Assembly: GCF_026339935.1 (NCBI RefSeq)
Contig: NZ_JAPEPX010000001.1
Coordinates: forward strand, 3,486,001 to 3,550,000
Direction: 5' to 3'
From: Streptomyces sp. NBC_01551
Lineage (GTDB): Bacteria > Actinomycetota > Actinomycetes > Streptomycetales > Streptomycetaceae
DNA: 64,000 nt
Shown: positions 50,137 to 59,204 of the stretch, in pieces
Position numbering within the stretch: the first letter of the stretch is position 1
Layout of the letters: each line of letters begins with the position of its first letter
The notes under the pieces: model-generated
Seen by the model: the letters and a program-made list of their open reading frames with translations, nothing else
Told to the model about the DNA's origin: nothing
Databases searched by the model: none
Made by a program: the position numbers and the translations under genes

Positions 50137-51206
50137 CGGCCGACCGGTCCTCCGGCCCGGCGCTCGCCGTGGTCGGGGCGACCGGGGCAGTCGGTTCCGT
50201 ACTGCTCCAGATCCTGTCCCAGCGGGCGGACGTCTGGGGCGACATACGCCTGATCGCCTCCGCGCGCTCGGCCGGCCGGATGCTGGCCGTGCGCGGGGAG
50301 GAGGCCGAGGTGCTCGCCCTCACCGAGGACGCCTTCGACGGCCTCGGGGCGGGCGACGTGGTGCTGTTCCTGACCCCGGCCGAGGTCTCGGCCCAGTGGG
50401 CCCCCGTCGTCACCGCGCGCGGGGCGGTGGTCGTCGACCAGTCGGCCGCCTTCCGCCAGGACCCCGAGGTGCCGCTGGTGGTGCCCGAGGTGAACGGGCA
50501 CGCCGTACGGCTGCGGCCGCGCGGGATCGTCGCCGGACCCGACTGCGTGACGGCCGCGATGATCGCGGCCGTGGGCGCGCTGCACGCCGAGTACGGGCTG
50601 GCCGACCTGGCCGTCTCCTCGTACCAGGCCGCGAGCGCGGCGGGGCGGGCCGGCGCGGAGGCGCTGCGCCGTCAGGTGTCGCTGGTCGCGGGGACCGACC
50701 TCGGGGAGAAGCCCGGGGACGTGCGCCGCGCCGTGGGCGAGGACACCGGGCCTTTCGCGGGCCCGCTCGCCCTCAACGTGGTGCCGTGGTCCGGGGAGCT
50801 GCGAGAGGGCGGCTGGTCCTCTCACGAGCTGGCCGTACGGGCGGAGACCCGGCGGATCCTGGAGCTGCCGGACCTGCCGGTGGCGGTGACCTGCGTACAA
50901 GTACCGGTCCTGGCCGGGCATTCGCTCACCGTCCGGGCGCGGTTCGAGACCCGGGTGGACGCCGCCCGCGCGCGCGAGGTCCTTGAGGCGGCGCCCGGGG
51001 TGGTGCTCGTCGACGATCCGGCGGCCGGGGAGTTCCCGACTCCGGCGGACGCGGCCGGGACGGACCCGGCCTGGGTGGGCCGGCTGCGGTCCTCGCTCGA
51101 TGACGACCATGCGCTGGAGTTCTTCGTCTGCGCGGACAATCTGCGCAAAGGCGCGGCCCTGAATGCCACTCAGATCTCGGAACTGATCGCGGGTGAATCT
51201 GCGTAA
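50133..51206 (+). CDS. asd: aspartate-semialdehyde dehydrogenase
   Basis: This 357-residue NADPH enzyme reduces aspartyl phosphate to aspartate semialdehyde, the step after Ask. It shows the Rossmann fold [39 protein letters not shown], the catalytic-Cys region [16 protein letters not shown] (Cys kept; the usual NCST is DCVT), and [26 protein letters not shown] at the end. It overlaps ask by 4 bp and forms an ask-asd operon. Streptomyces usually have a second, classical asd elsewhere, and the altered loop suggests this is the ask-linked paralogue. A hairpin terminator follows. Confidence 0.93.
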   Translation: MTADRSSGPALAVVGATGAVGSVLLQILSQRADVWGDIRLIASARSAGRMLAVRGEEAEVLALTEDAFDGLGAGDVVLFLTPAEVSAQWAPVVTARGAVVVDQSAAFRQDPEVPLVVPEVNGHAVRLRPRGIVAGPDCVTAAMIAAVGALHAEYGLADLAVSSYQAASAAGRAGAEALRRQVSLVAGTDLGEKPGDVRRAVGEDTGPFAGPLALNVVPWSGELREGGWSSHELAVRAETRRILELPDLPVAVTCVQVPVLAGHSLTVRARFETRVDAARAREVLEAAPGVVLVDDPAAGEFPTPADAAGTDPAWVGRLRSSLDDDHALEFFVCADNLRKGAALNATQISELIAGESA

Positions 51207-51250
51207 TTCACTTTGTAGGATCGATGCCGATCCCTTGATCAAGGTGATGG

Positions 51251-51286
51251 CCCGACTGCCGTCTCAAAAGACGGGGCAATCGGGAA
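51251..51286 (+). terminator. terminator after asd
   Basis: CCCGAxTGCC...GTCT pairs with AGAC...GGGGCAxTCGGG around CAAA, with two internal mismatches or bulges. It separates the ask-asd operon from the sigma factor gene. Confidence 0.65.
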
Positions 51287-51375
51287 GAGCGGGTACGCAT
51301 GAGGGCAATGGGGATATTGCTGAACGATCTGCCTCGCGCGTACAACCCTGACGGGGGGACGCGTGTCCAACTGGC

Positions 51376-52089
51376 GTGGCAGAAGCATTGCTCGACTTCG
51401 CCGTCGTACCGGCGCGCACCGGAATCGTTCCGTCGCGCCGGCGCTCCCGGCTCCCCGGCGAGATCACGGTGATCGTGCCCGTCCCGCCCGCCGGAGCGGC
51501 TCCCGTCACGCCGCTGCCCGCGGCACCGGACCGGGGCGGCCGCGTGCCCGCACCCCGCGATAGCGCGGAGGGCGCCGAGAAGGCCGTGGTGGCCGGCACC
51601 ACCGTCGACCACCTCACCGAGACCTACCAGGCGCACTACCGCTCCCTCCTCGGCCTCGCCGCGCTGCTCCTCGACGACACCGCCTCCTGCGAGGACGTCG
51701 TCCAGGAGGCCTTCATCCGCGTCCACTCGGCCCGCAACCGGGTCCGGGACCGCGACAAGACGCTGGCGTACCTCCGCCAGACCGTCGTCAACCTCTCGCG
51801 CTCCGCGCTGCGCCGCCGCATCCTCGGCCTCAAGCTGCTGTCGAAGCCGATGCCGGACATGGCCAGCGCCGAGGAGGGCGCGTACGACCAGCTGGAGCGG
51901 GACGACCTGATCAAGGCGATGCGGGGACTCCAGCGGCGCCAGCGTGAGGTACTGGTGCTGCGGTACTTCGCGGACATGACGGAGTCCCAGGTCGCGGAGA
52001 CGCTCGGCATATCGCTCGGCTCGGTGAAGGCGTACGGATCGCGGGGCATTGCCGCGCTGCGGGTGGCGATGGAGGCTGCGCAGTCATGA
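51376..52089 (+). CDS. ECF/SigE-family RNA polymerase sigma factor
   Basis: The 237-residue protein has a 65-residue low-complexity N-terminus, then sigma region 2 (LTETYQAHYRSLLGLAALLLDDTASCEDVVQEAFIRVHSARNRV with DKTLAYLRQTVVNLSRSALRRR) and region 4 (LQRRQREVLVLRYFADMTESQVAETLGISLGSVKAYGSRGIAALRV). The type is the actinobacterial SigE-like ECF group. GTG 51376 has no clear ribosome binding site, so the start is uncertain. The next gene overlaps by 4 bp and encodes a single-pass membrane protein that may act as its anti-sigma factor. Confidence 0.87.
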   Translation: MAEALLDFAVVPARTGIVPSRRRSRLPGEITVIVPVPPAGAAPVTPLPAAPDRGGRVPAPRDSAEGAEKAVVAGTTVDHLTETYQAHYRSLLGLAALLLDDTASCEDVVQEAFIRVHSARNRVRDRDKTLAYLRQTVVNLSRSALRRRILGLKLLSKPMPDMASAEEGAYDQLERDDLIKAMRGLQRRQREVLVLRYFADMTESQVAETLGISLGSVKAYGSRGIAALRVAMEAAQS

Positions 52090-53228
52090 TGGACGACCAC
52101 AAGAACGCCCCGGCCGGGAGCACCGAGAGCGGCGCGGCGGGCGAGAGCGGCGAAGAGCAGGCGCTGCGCGTCCTGCTGAGCGGCGCCGTCCAGGACCTGC
52201 GGCCCTCCGACGGGGCGTTGGACCGGCTGCGGCACGCGGTCCCCGCGCGCCGGGCGCGCACGCGCAGGCGGCAGGTGCTGGTCGGCGCCGCCGCGGCCGC
52301 GGTGCTGGCCGGTACGGCGATCCCCGCCGCGATGCGTCTGACGGGTGCCCAGGGCGCCGACGCCGGGCACTCGGCCATCGCCGGGCACGGCCAGCAGCAG
52401 GGCGGCAAGCTGGGCGCCGCCTCCGACCCGCACCAGAACGGCTCGGGCGCTCTCGCGCCGAAGTCCCCGAAGGCGCCCGGCAAGAGCGGCGAGGACGCGG
52501 GCGGCACGGGCGCTCAGCCCGACCCGCAGGCGGGCTCCTCCTCGGGCGGTACGGGGGTGGAGCCGGCGAGCCCCGGCGCCGCGACCGGCAGGAACCCGCT
52601 GCCTCCGGCCGCCCCGCCGGGGGTGCCCGGGTGCGCCGCCGGGCAGCTCGGCGTGCAGGCCAGTGCGCGTTCCCCGCAGGTCGACGGCAAGGTGTTCGGC
52701 AGTTTCAAGGTCACCAACGTCTCGGACAAGGGCTGCTCGATCACCGGCCCGGACACCGTGACGGCGGCCGCGGCGCCCGGTACCGCGACCGGCCCGGCTC
52801 CCTCGGTGAGCGTGGTGGGCCACCGGCAGGGGGACCCGGCGAGCGGGCTGCTGACCGATCCGTCGGCGGAGGCACCGGTCTTGGCGCTCCAGCCGAACGC
52901 GGCGTACGAGGTCCAGTTCGCCTTCGTCCCCTCGGGCGAGTCCTGTTCGGCGACCAGCCCGGAGCCGGGGGGCGGCAAGCCGCCGGCGAAGCCGTCGGCG
53001 GAGGCGGGCGCCGCGGCGGCGAGCGGCGCCGGGACGGCGAGCGGTACCGACTCGGCCGCCGACCCGCACACCGGCGGCGGCGGAGCGCCTTCCCCGGAGC
53101 CGAAGGGTGTGGAGGTTTCGCACACGCCGGTGCCGGGTGCGCCGACCACGCAGACCACCATCCCCGGCGCCTGCGGCGGCACGGTCTACCGGACGGGCGC
53201 GATCCCGCTCGACGTGCCGAAGCCCTAA
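52086..53228 (+). CDS. single-pass membrane protein, possible anti-sigma partner
   Basis: The 380-residue protein is translationally coupled to the sigma gene (4-bp overlap). A short cytoplasmic part (residues 1-60, LRVLLSGAVQDLRPSDGALDRLRHAVPARR) precedes a membrane helix (RQVLVGAAAAAVLAGTAIPAAM, 61-82). A long Pro/Gly/Ala-rich extracellular linker follows, and then an ordered domain at about 180-300 (CAAGQLGVQASARSPQVDGKVFGSFKVTNVSDKGCSITGP) that resembles DUF4232-like beta domains. The cytoplasmic part has no zinc-finger (ZAS) motif. Position and topology point to a role with the sigma factor, but the mechanism is not shown by the sequence. Confidence 0.72.
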   Translation: MMDDHKNAPAGSTESGAAGESGEEQALRVLLSGAVQDLRPSDGALDRLRHAVPARRARTRRRQVLVGAAAAAVLAGTAIPAAMRLTGAQGADAGHSAIAGHGQQQGGKLGAASDPHQNGSGALAPKSPKAPGKSGEDAGGTGAQPDPQAGSSSGGTGVEPASPGAATGRNPLPPAAPPGVPGCAAGQLGVQASARSPQVDGKVFGSFKVTNVSDKGCSITGPDTVTAAAAPGTATGPAPSVSVVGHRQGDPASGLLTDPSAEAPVLALQPNAAYEVQFAFVPSGESCSATSPEPGGGKPPAKPSAEAGAAAASGAGTASGTDSAADPHTGGGGAPSPEPKGVEVSHTPVPGAPTTQTTIPGACGGTVYRTGAIPLDVPKP

Positions 53229-54028
53229 GGGTTCGCGGGCTCGGGCGCGGCGACGGCCGTAGCGGGCGCCGGTTCCTCCGGCAGCAGTCCCGCCTCGGCG
53301 TCGCGCAGGGTCTCCGCCTCGCGCCGGTACAGCCGGAACCACATGAACAGCACGAACGCGGCGAAGACGAACCATTCGCCGGTGTAGCCCAGGTTCTGGA
53401 AGGCCTTCAGGTCCAGCCCGGTGTTGGCCGGCGCCTGCGCGGGCACCGGAGTCAGCCCGTCCGCCGGGCTCTGCACCGTCAGCCAGGCGTCGTACAGGTC
53501 GTACGGGACGATGTTGACCAGCGAGGCCGCGCCGATCACGCCGAGCTGACCGGCCGGCAGACCACCGACCGCGTGCACGCCCTTGCTGCCGGAGGTCTCC
53601 GAGGCCTGGAGCGCGCCCGTCACCTCCACCCGCCCGGTCGGTGCGGCCGGCGCCCTGGCCGCGTCCGGCGCGCCCGGCAGCCAGCCCCGGACCACCGGGA
53701 CGGCCTTGCCGGAGTCGGTCTTCAGCAGGGTCAGGACGTAGAAACCGGACTTCCCGTCGAGCGTCCGCTCCGGGACCAGCAGTTGCTCGCCGTACTCCCC
53801 GCTCGTGGAGGCGAGCCGGCCGGAGGTGTTCTTGTCCACCGGGAGCAGCGAGTCCAGCGGTGCGGCCGTCCGGCCCGCGGGCCGCTCGGCGGTCGCCTCG
53901 CGGTGGCTGTCGACGCGGTCCTCGAACCGGCCGAGCTGCCAGGACCCCATGAACAGGCAGAAGGGGACGCCGAGCGCGACGAAGACGTTGATCCCCCACC
54001 AGCGCGGGGTCAGGAGAAACCGGTGCAC
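53225..54028 (-). CDS. SURF1 family cytochrome oxidase assembly protein
   Basis: This 267-residue protein has the SURF1 layout: an N-terminal membrane helix (VHRFLLTPRWWGINVFVALGVPFCLFMGSWQLGR), a large extracellular/periplasmic beta domain (GFYVLTLLKTDSGKAVPVVRGWLPG, VTGALQ, YDLYDAWLTVQSP) and a second helix (LGYTGEWFVFAAFVLFMWFRLYRREAE). SURF1 proteins help insert haem a into cytochrome c oxidase. GTG 54028 matches the family start. The stop codons of this and the convergent gene overlap by 3 bp at 53225-53228. No cox genes are adjacent. Confidence 0.92.
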   Translation of the reverse strand: MHRFLLTPRWWGINVFVALGVPFCLFMGSWQLGRFEDRVDSHREATAERPAGRTAAPLDSLLPVDKNTSGRLASTSGEYGEQLLVPERTLDGKSGFYVLTLLKTDSGKAVPVVRGWLPGAPDAARAPAAPTGRVEVTGALQASETSGSKGVHAVGGLPAGQLGVIGAASLVNIVPYDLYDAWLTVQSPADGLTPVPAQAPANTGLDLKAFQNLGYTGEWFVFAAFVLFMWFRLYRREAETLRDAEAGLLPEEPAPATAVAAPEPANP

Positions 54029-54106
54029 CCCACCACCGTACGGGGGGTGCACAGGATCACGGCTGCCGGGGTTCGGCGGGAGCCGCCCGGAGCCTGCCGC
54101 GAGGGT

Positions 54107-55912
54107 CTACTTCGGCAGGTGCTTCAGCGCGAACTCCAGCTCCATCCGGACCTGCTTGATCCGCTCCTCCACGACGAGCGAGCCGTGCCCGGCGTCGTAG
54201 CGGTACACCTCGTGCACGGCGCCGCGCGCCGCCAGCCGGTCGACGTAGTTCTCGATCTGCCGGATCGGGCAGCGCGGGTCGTTGACGCCGGCCGCGATGT
54301 GCACCGGGGCCGTCACCGCGTCCACGTACGTCAGCGGGGAGGACACCTCGAAGCGCTCCGGGACCTCCTGCGGCGTGCCGCCGAAGAGGGTGCGGTCCAG
54401 GGCCTTCAGGGCCTCCATCTCGTCGTGGTACGCCGTGACGTAGTCCGCCACCGGTACGGCGGCCAGCCCGACCGCCCAGGCGCCCGGCTCCAGGCCGATG
54501 CCGAGCAGGGTCAGGTATCCGCCCCAGGAGCCGCCCGACAGCACCAGCCGCGCCGGGTCCGCGAGGCCGGAGGCCACCGCCCATTCCCGGACGGCGCCGA
54601 TGTCCTCCAGCTCGATCAGGCCGACCCGGTGCTTGAGGGCGTCCGTCCACTCGCGCCCGTAGCCCGTGGAGCCGCGGTAGTTGACGCGGACGACGGCGAA
54701 GCCGTGGTCCAGCCAGGCCGCCGGGGTCGCCGCGAAGGCGTCGCTGTCGTGCCAGGTGGGCCCGCCGTGGATCTCGAAGATCGTCGGGAAGGGGCCGTCG
54801 CCGTGGCCCACCGGCCGCTGCGCGAGGGCGTGGATGCGCCCGCCCGGGCCGTCCACCCACACGTCCTCCACCGGCACCGAGGCCGGCGGCCTGAAGCCCG
54901 GGGGATCGAGGACGACGCCGCCCGCGGTGGACCGTACGGCGGCGGGCTCGGCGGCGGAGGACCACTGGTACTCCACCGTCCCGTCGGGCCGCGCGGTGGC
55001 GCCCGAGACCGTCCCCGGCGGGGTGTCCACGCGGAGGAGTTCCCGCGCGGTCAGGTCGTAGCGCCACAGCTCGCTGCGCGCCTCGAAGCTGTGCGCGATG
55101 AGCAGCGCCGAGCCGTCCGGGTACCACTCGGCGCTGACGTCGCCCGGCAGGTCGATCGCCAGGTCCTCCTCGGTGCCGGAGGTGACGTCCCACACCATCG
55201 GCTCCCAGCGGCCGCGCCGCTGGTGGCCGATCAGCAGCCGGGTGTCGCCGGCGACCGGGGCGAAGCCGAGCACTTCCAGGCCGAGCTCCCGCGTGCCGCC
55301 CCGGGAGTCGTCGAGCTCCGCGACGGTGGTGCCGTCGAGGGTGACCACGCGCAGGGACGAGTGCATGGCGTCGCCGTGCTCGGTGTGCTCGATGGCGATC
55401 AGGGTCCCGTCGCGGGAGAGGTCCCCGACGCCGGCCGACTCGCGGTGGCGGTAGATCACCACGGGCTCGGCGCCGCCCGGCCGCACCACGTGGATGGTCG
55501 AGCCGTCCTCGTCGGTGGAGCGGCCGACGACCGCCGTGCCGTCCCGGCCGATGGCGAGCCCGGCGGGGTACGACGGCTCCAGGCCCGGGGTGGCCGGCTC
55601 GTCGGGGCCGCCTGCGAAGGGCTGGCGCACCCAGGTGCCGAACTCGTCGCCGTCGGTGTCGGAGAACCACCAGATCCACTCGCCGTCGGGCGAGAGGGTG
55701 CCGTCGGTGGTGCCGTTGGGGCGGTCGGTGGCCTGCCGCTGCGCGCCGGTCTCGCGGTCCCAGGCGTAGAGCTCGAAGGTGCCGGTCGCGTTGGAGACGA
55801 AGAGCGCCCGGTCCGGGGCGTCCTCGGCCCAGTCGGGCAGTCCGACGCGCGGCGCACGGAACCGCTTCTCCCAGTCGGGCCAGTCGGGGGTCACATCGCT
55901 GTCGCTGGTCAT
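54107..55912 (-). CDS. S9 prolyl oligopeptidase family peptidase
   Basis: This 601-residue serine peptidase has an N-terminal beta-propeller-like region (about residues 1-340: WAEDAPDRALFVSNATGTFELYAWD, ATDRPNGTTDGTLSPDGEWIWWF) and a C-terminal alpha/beta hydrolase. The nucleophile lies in LSGGSWGGYLTLLGIG (about 455), with the Asp in AAGVNDPRCPI (about 538) and the His in YDAGHGSLV (about 573). No signal peptide is present, so it is cytoplasmic. It follows the acyltransferase gene after 4 bp and is probably the last gene of the surface-glycopolymer operon. Confidence 0.93.
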   Translation of the reverse strand: MTSDSDVTPDWPDWEKRFRAPRVGLPDWAEDAPDRALFVSNATGTFELYAWDRETGAQRQATDRPNGTTDGTLSPDGEWIWWFSDTDGDEFGTWVRQPFAGGPDEPATPGLEPSYPAGLAIGRDGTAVVGRSTDEDGSTIHVVRPGGAEPVVIYRHRESAGVGDLSRDGTLIAIEHTEHGDAMHSSLRVVTLDGTTVAELDDSRGGTRELGLEVLGFAPVAGDTRLLIGHQRRGRWEPMVWDVTSGTEEDLAIDLPGDVSAEWYPDGSALLIAHSFEARSELWRYDLTARELLRVDTPPGTVSGATARPDGTVEYQWSSAAEPAAVRSTAGGVVLDPPGFRPPASVPVEDVWVDGPGGRIHALAQRPVGHGDGPFPTIFEIHGGPTWHDSDAFAATPAAWLDHGFAVVRVNYRGSTGYGREWTDALKHRVGLIELEDIGAVREWAVASGLADPARLVLSGGSWGGYLTLLGIGLEPGAWAVGLAAVPVADYVTAYHDEMEALKALDRTLFGGTPQEVPERFEVSSPLTYVDAVTAPVHIAAGVNDPRCPIRQIENYVDRLAARGAVHEVYRYDAGHGSLVVEERIKQVRMELEFALKHLPK

Positions 55913-55916
55913 GCCC

Positions 55917-57095
55917 TCATTCTTGCCGCACGGAGACCATCGGTGCGGACTGGGCCGGACGGGCGCCCGCGCGGGGGGCGGGACCCAGCCATTTCTTGAG
56001 GGCCTTGGCGACGGGGCGTTCGATGTAGCGCTGGACGAGCCAGGACGCCCCGAGGAAGAGCGTGACGAGGAGCGTGATCAGCACCCAGGGCGGCATCGCG
56101 TCGTGGAACGCCCGGATGAGCTCCCAGCCGAGTATCTCGTGGAGCAGGTACAGCGGGAAGGTGAGCGCGCCCGCGGTGGCGAGCCAGCGCCGGTTCAGCG
56201 ACTTCAGGCCGCCCAGGGCCACGGTGAGCACGAGCAGGAAGAACACCGTGATGATCGCCAGTGACACCCGCCACAGCAGCGTGTGGCCGGTGGAGTGCAC
56301 GCCCCCCCGCATGATGATGCTCAGCTGGTCCTTGGCCACCAGCCAGGACGCGGCGAGTAGGACCCACAGCACCGGATTCGGGCGGAACCGGTGCATCAGG
56401 TACATCACGATGCCCGCGATGAAGTACGGGGCGGCGTCCGGGACCGTCCACAGCCGCAGCCACGCGATGCCGGAGTAGGGGACCCACATCGCCAGCGCCA
56501 GCCAGACGGCGCAGAACGCGACGACGCGGCGGTAGGTGAGGCCGAAGGCGGCGACGATCGCGAAGAGCAGGTAGAACCGCATCTCCGTCCACAGGGTCCA
56601 GTAGACCGGGTCGATGTCGCGGATGCCCATGAGCTCCTGGAACATCGTCAGGTTCGCCAGGAACTTGCCCAGGTCGATCCCGCTGTCCTCGCCGTACGTG
56701 AGGACCAGGACGCCGGAGGTGAGCAGGACGGCGAACCAGTAGGCGGGGTAGAGGCGGCTCACGCGGGAGACCGCGAACTGCCGCAGGGACCGCCCCCAGC
56801 TCGACATGCATATGACGAATCCGCTGATCAGGAAGAACAACTGGACCCCGAGCCAGCCATAGGCGGCGGCGTAGTGCGCGACGGGGAAGAGCTCGGGGGT
56901 CGGAGCCCCCCAGATCGGTGAGGACCAGTTGTTGAAACCTATGTAGTGGAACGCGACGACCATGAGCGCCGCGACCAGCCGCAGTCCGTCAAGGGTGTAC
57001 AGGCGCCCCCCGTGGGCCGGGACCGGTGGGGCCTCGCGGGGGGTGTCCTTGGCAGGCGCGTCCTTGGTAGGGCTGGGGTGGGGGGATCCCGACAT
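55917..57095 (-). CDS. OafA/YrhL-type membrane acyltransferase
   Basis: The 392-residue protein starts with a Pro-rich cytoplasmic tail (about 1-30) followed by YTLDGLRLVAALMVVAFHYIGFNNW, the acyltransferase-3 signature. About ten membrane helices follow, including QLFFLISGFVICMSSWGRSLRQFAVSRVSRLYPAYWFAVLL and a C-terminal VQRYIERPVAKALKKW. It probably O-acetylates a cell-wall glycan. Its start overlaps the stop of the PIG-L deacetylase gene by one base (TGATG). This fits a modification enzyme of the polymer made by the adjacent Stealth and glycosyltransferase genes. Confidence 0.93.
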   Translation of the reverse strand: MSGSPHPSPTKDAPAKDTPREAPPVPAHGGRLYTLDGLRLVAALMVVAFHYIGFNNWSSPIWGAPTPELFPVAHYAAAYGWLGVQLFFLISGFVICMSSWGRSLRQFAVSRVSRLYPAYWFAVLLTSGVLVLTYGEDSGIDLGKFLANLTMFQELMGIRDIDPVYWTLWTEMRFYLLFAIVAAFGLTYRRVVAFCAVWLALAMWVPYSGIAWLRLWTVPDAAPYFIAGIVMYLMHRFRPNPVLWVLLAASWLVAKDQLSIIMRGGVHSTGHTLLWRVSLAIITVFFLLVLTVALGGLKSLNRRWLATAGALTFPLYLLHEILGWELIRAFHDAMPPWVLITLLVTLFLGASWLVQRYIERPVAKALKKWLGPAPRAGARPAQSAPMVSVRQE

Positions 57096-59188
57096 CAGTG
57101 ACCATTCTGGGGTATCCGCACCGTTGTGAGGGTCGCGTCGGGCGCCAGGCGCGCGAGGACGGGGCGGTCGGCGGAGTCGGAGGCGAGGGAGACCTGACCG
57201 ACTGTGGCGCCCTTGATACTGCTCCAGCGGGGGGTTTCGCTGGTTTCGAGGGTGGCCAGGCTGGTTCCACCCTCGTTGTTGCGGGCTGCGAGGAGCACAC
57301 CCTCGCGAACGGGGTGAAGCGCGAGCGGCCCGTAGCCGCGGCCCGCGAGGTCGAGTTTATGGTCCGTCCAGTCGCCCCCGTCAACCCGGCGTCCGTACGC
57401 CTGCGGCCGGGCGGTCTTCTGCTGGCGGAAAACCAGGAGCAACGAGCCGTCGGGGCGGGCCAGTACGGTGGGCGGGTCCGCGGGGGCGGGCAGGCCGGTG
57501 CGGACCGGGGCGAGCTCCTGCTCGGGCCGGTCGTGCGTCCAGTGGTGGACGGTGTCGTGCCCGGCGGCCAGGAGGTGGACCCGGCCCTGGGTGTCGGTGG
57601 TGGCCGTCAGGCCTTCCTGGACGTCGGCGCCGCCCAGGTCGCGCCAGCCGCTCCAGGCGCCGTCGCCGACGCGGCTGCGGGTGGAGACGCCCTTGGACCA
57701 GTTGCGGGCGAAGAGGTGGACGGTGCCGTTGCCGGCGATCGCCACCACGGGGGCGCCGACACGACGGCCGTGCTCCGGGTCCTTCTCGGGGTTGCCGAGC
57801 GAGCTCCAGGCGCCGAAGGGGCCGCCGCTCTTCTGCTGCTCGGCCATCACGAGCTCGCGCAGGTTCTCGCGGGCGCCGGGGCCGAGGCCGGCGACGCGCT
57901 GGGAGTACAGCTGCCAGCGGCCGTCCTTGGTGAGGACCGCGGCGAGCCCGGGCAGCAGTCCGTCGCCGCCGAGCATCGTCGGCTTGCCCCACTTGCCGCT
58001 GCCGGGCGCGGACTCCTGCCACATGGCCGCCTGGCCGCCGAGGACGCCGAACGCGGTGAGCCGGCCGTCGGGGGCCTGCTGGATGCGGGGTGCGGCGGTG
58101 GACTGGCGCTGCGAGGTGCGCTGGAGCCAGCCGGTGCCCTTGGACCGGTTGCGGGCCACGTCGTAGTCGCCGCAGCCCGCGACGAACTGGCAGGAGTCGG
58201 GGGAGCCGCCGTAGGCGTTGAGGGCCTCGGCCTTGTTGTTCACGATCTGGGGCGGCAGATTGTCCGGCCAGCGCTCGTTGTAGTACCCGCGGTAGCTCAT
58301 GACGGCGTACGAACGGCCGTCGCCGGGTCCCTTGTAGCGCTCCAGGGCGGCGTACGTGAAGAGGGCCGTGGCCGTGTGGTCCGGGTGGTCGGAGTAGCCG
58401 GGCTGGTCGTGGTGCGGCCGGTGCTTCGAGTCGTGGGCCTGCATGTCGGGGTCTGGGTCCAGGGTGCGCACGAGCGTGGGCTTGTACTCGTCCAGCAGGG
58501 CGGCCAGGTTGGCGATGAGGCCCTCGCGGGTCACCTCGTGCGTGGCGGTGACGGGCGAGCCGGTCGCGATGAGGGTGCTCGTCGAGGCCTCGGGGTCCGC
58601 CCACATGCGCGGGAGGGCGTTGGAGACGCCCCGTACGCGGGGGCCGTGCTGCCCGACGCCGAGGAAGACCAGCCGCACGCCCGGGTGGTCGACGAGGACG
58701 TCGACCTCGATCTGGGTGCCGTCGGGGAGGGTCTGGACCTTCACCTCCCACGGCGCGTGGGCGTTCTTCGTCGCCATCAGCGCGTAGGCCTGGCGCAGAC
58801 CCTGCCGACGGGAGCCCGCGTAGCCCGGGATGTCGGGCTTGGGAGGCGTCTTGCTGCCCGGGATCTTGTTGACGCCGCCGCTCTCGCCGGAGGTGACGTA
58901 GACGCTGACGACGAGGTCGTTGTCCTGGATCGACTGCCGGACCTCGGGGTTGATGAAGTACAGGTCGTCGTCCGGGTGCGCAACGATCTGCATGACGCGG
59001 GCACCGCTCGTGCCGTCCTGGGCCCGCGTCACCGCTTCCCGCCCGGTGGCGGTGACCTTCGGTGAGGGTTCGTGGGTGGCCTTGGTACGGGGCTTCGCAT
59101 CGGAGGTGCACCCGGCCGTGGCGGCGGCGGAGGCGGCAACGATGAGACCAGCGATGACAGCGCGTCGGGTGGGGCGCGGTGGTGTCAC
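57095..59188 (-). CDS. PIG-L/LmbE deacetylase lipoprotein with C-terminal propeller
   Basis: The 697-residue protein has a twin-arginine/lipoprotein signal (PTRRAVIAGLIVAASAAATAGC, lipid Cys at 27). A PIG-L-type zinc deacetylase domain follows (about 60-320: VMQIVAHPDDDLYFINPEV with the metal-binding HPDDD near 70, VTSGESGG, HRPHHDQPGYSDHPDHTATALF with the third His). A long beta-propeller-like region (about 370-697, TAFGVLGGQAAMWQ, RVAGLGPG, TVHLFARNW) is probably a carbohydrate-binding module. It should deacetylate an N-acetylated sugar outside the membrane. It lies 16 bp after the Stealth gene and overlaps the acyltransferase gene by 1 bp. Confidence 0.92.
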   Translation of the reverse strand: MTPPRPTRRAVIAGLIVAASAAATAGCTSDAKPRTKATHEPSPKVTATGREAVTRAQDGTSGARVMQIVAHPDDDLYFINPEVRQSIQDNDLVVSVYVTSGESGGVNKIPGSKTPPKPDIPGYAGSRRQGLRQAYALMATKNAHAPWEVKVQTLPDGTQIEVDVLVDHPGVRLVFLGVGQHGPRVRGVSNALPRMWADPEASTSTLIATGSPVTATHEVTREGLIANLAALLDEYKPTLVRTLDPDPDMQAHDSKHRPHHDQPGYSDHPDHTATALFTYAALERYKGPGDGRSYAVMSYRGYYNERWPDNLPPQIVNNKAEALNAYGGSPDSCQFVAGCGDYDVARNRSKGTGWLQRTSQRQSTAAPRIQQAPDGRLTAFGVLGGQAAMWQESAPGSGKWGKPTMLGGDGLLPGLAAVLTKDGRWQLYSQRVAGLGPGARENLRELVMAEQQKSGGPFGAWSSLGNPEKDPEHGRRVGAPVVAIAGNGTVHLFARNWSKGVSTRSRVGDGAWSGWRDLGGADVQEGLTATTDTQGRVHLLAAGHDTVHHWTHDRPEQELAPVRTGLPAPADPPTVLARPDGSLLLVFRQQKTARPQAYGRRVDGGDWTDHKLDLAGRGYGPLALHPVREGVLLAARNNEGGTSLATLETSETPRWSSIKGATVGQVSLASDSADRPVLARLAPDATLTTVRIPQNGH

Positions 59189-59204
59189 GAAAACCCTCTT
59201 GAAG

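Noticed and set aside
51363..51563. Short plus-strand frame starting at GTG 51363 just before the sigma gene
   Set aside because: It has a GGGGGG sequence upstream but overlaps the sigma gene in another frame, is rich in Arg/Ala only and has no family pattern. It could still hint at a start problem in the sigma gene.
52049..55999. Very long plus-strand open frame of 1316 codons across the sigma-partner gene, SURF1 and S9 peptidase genes
   Set aside because: It crosses three genes in other frames or strands and shows no domain; stop codons are rare by chance at this GC content.
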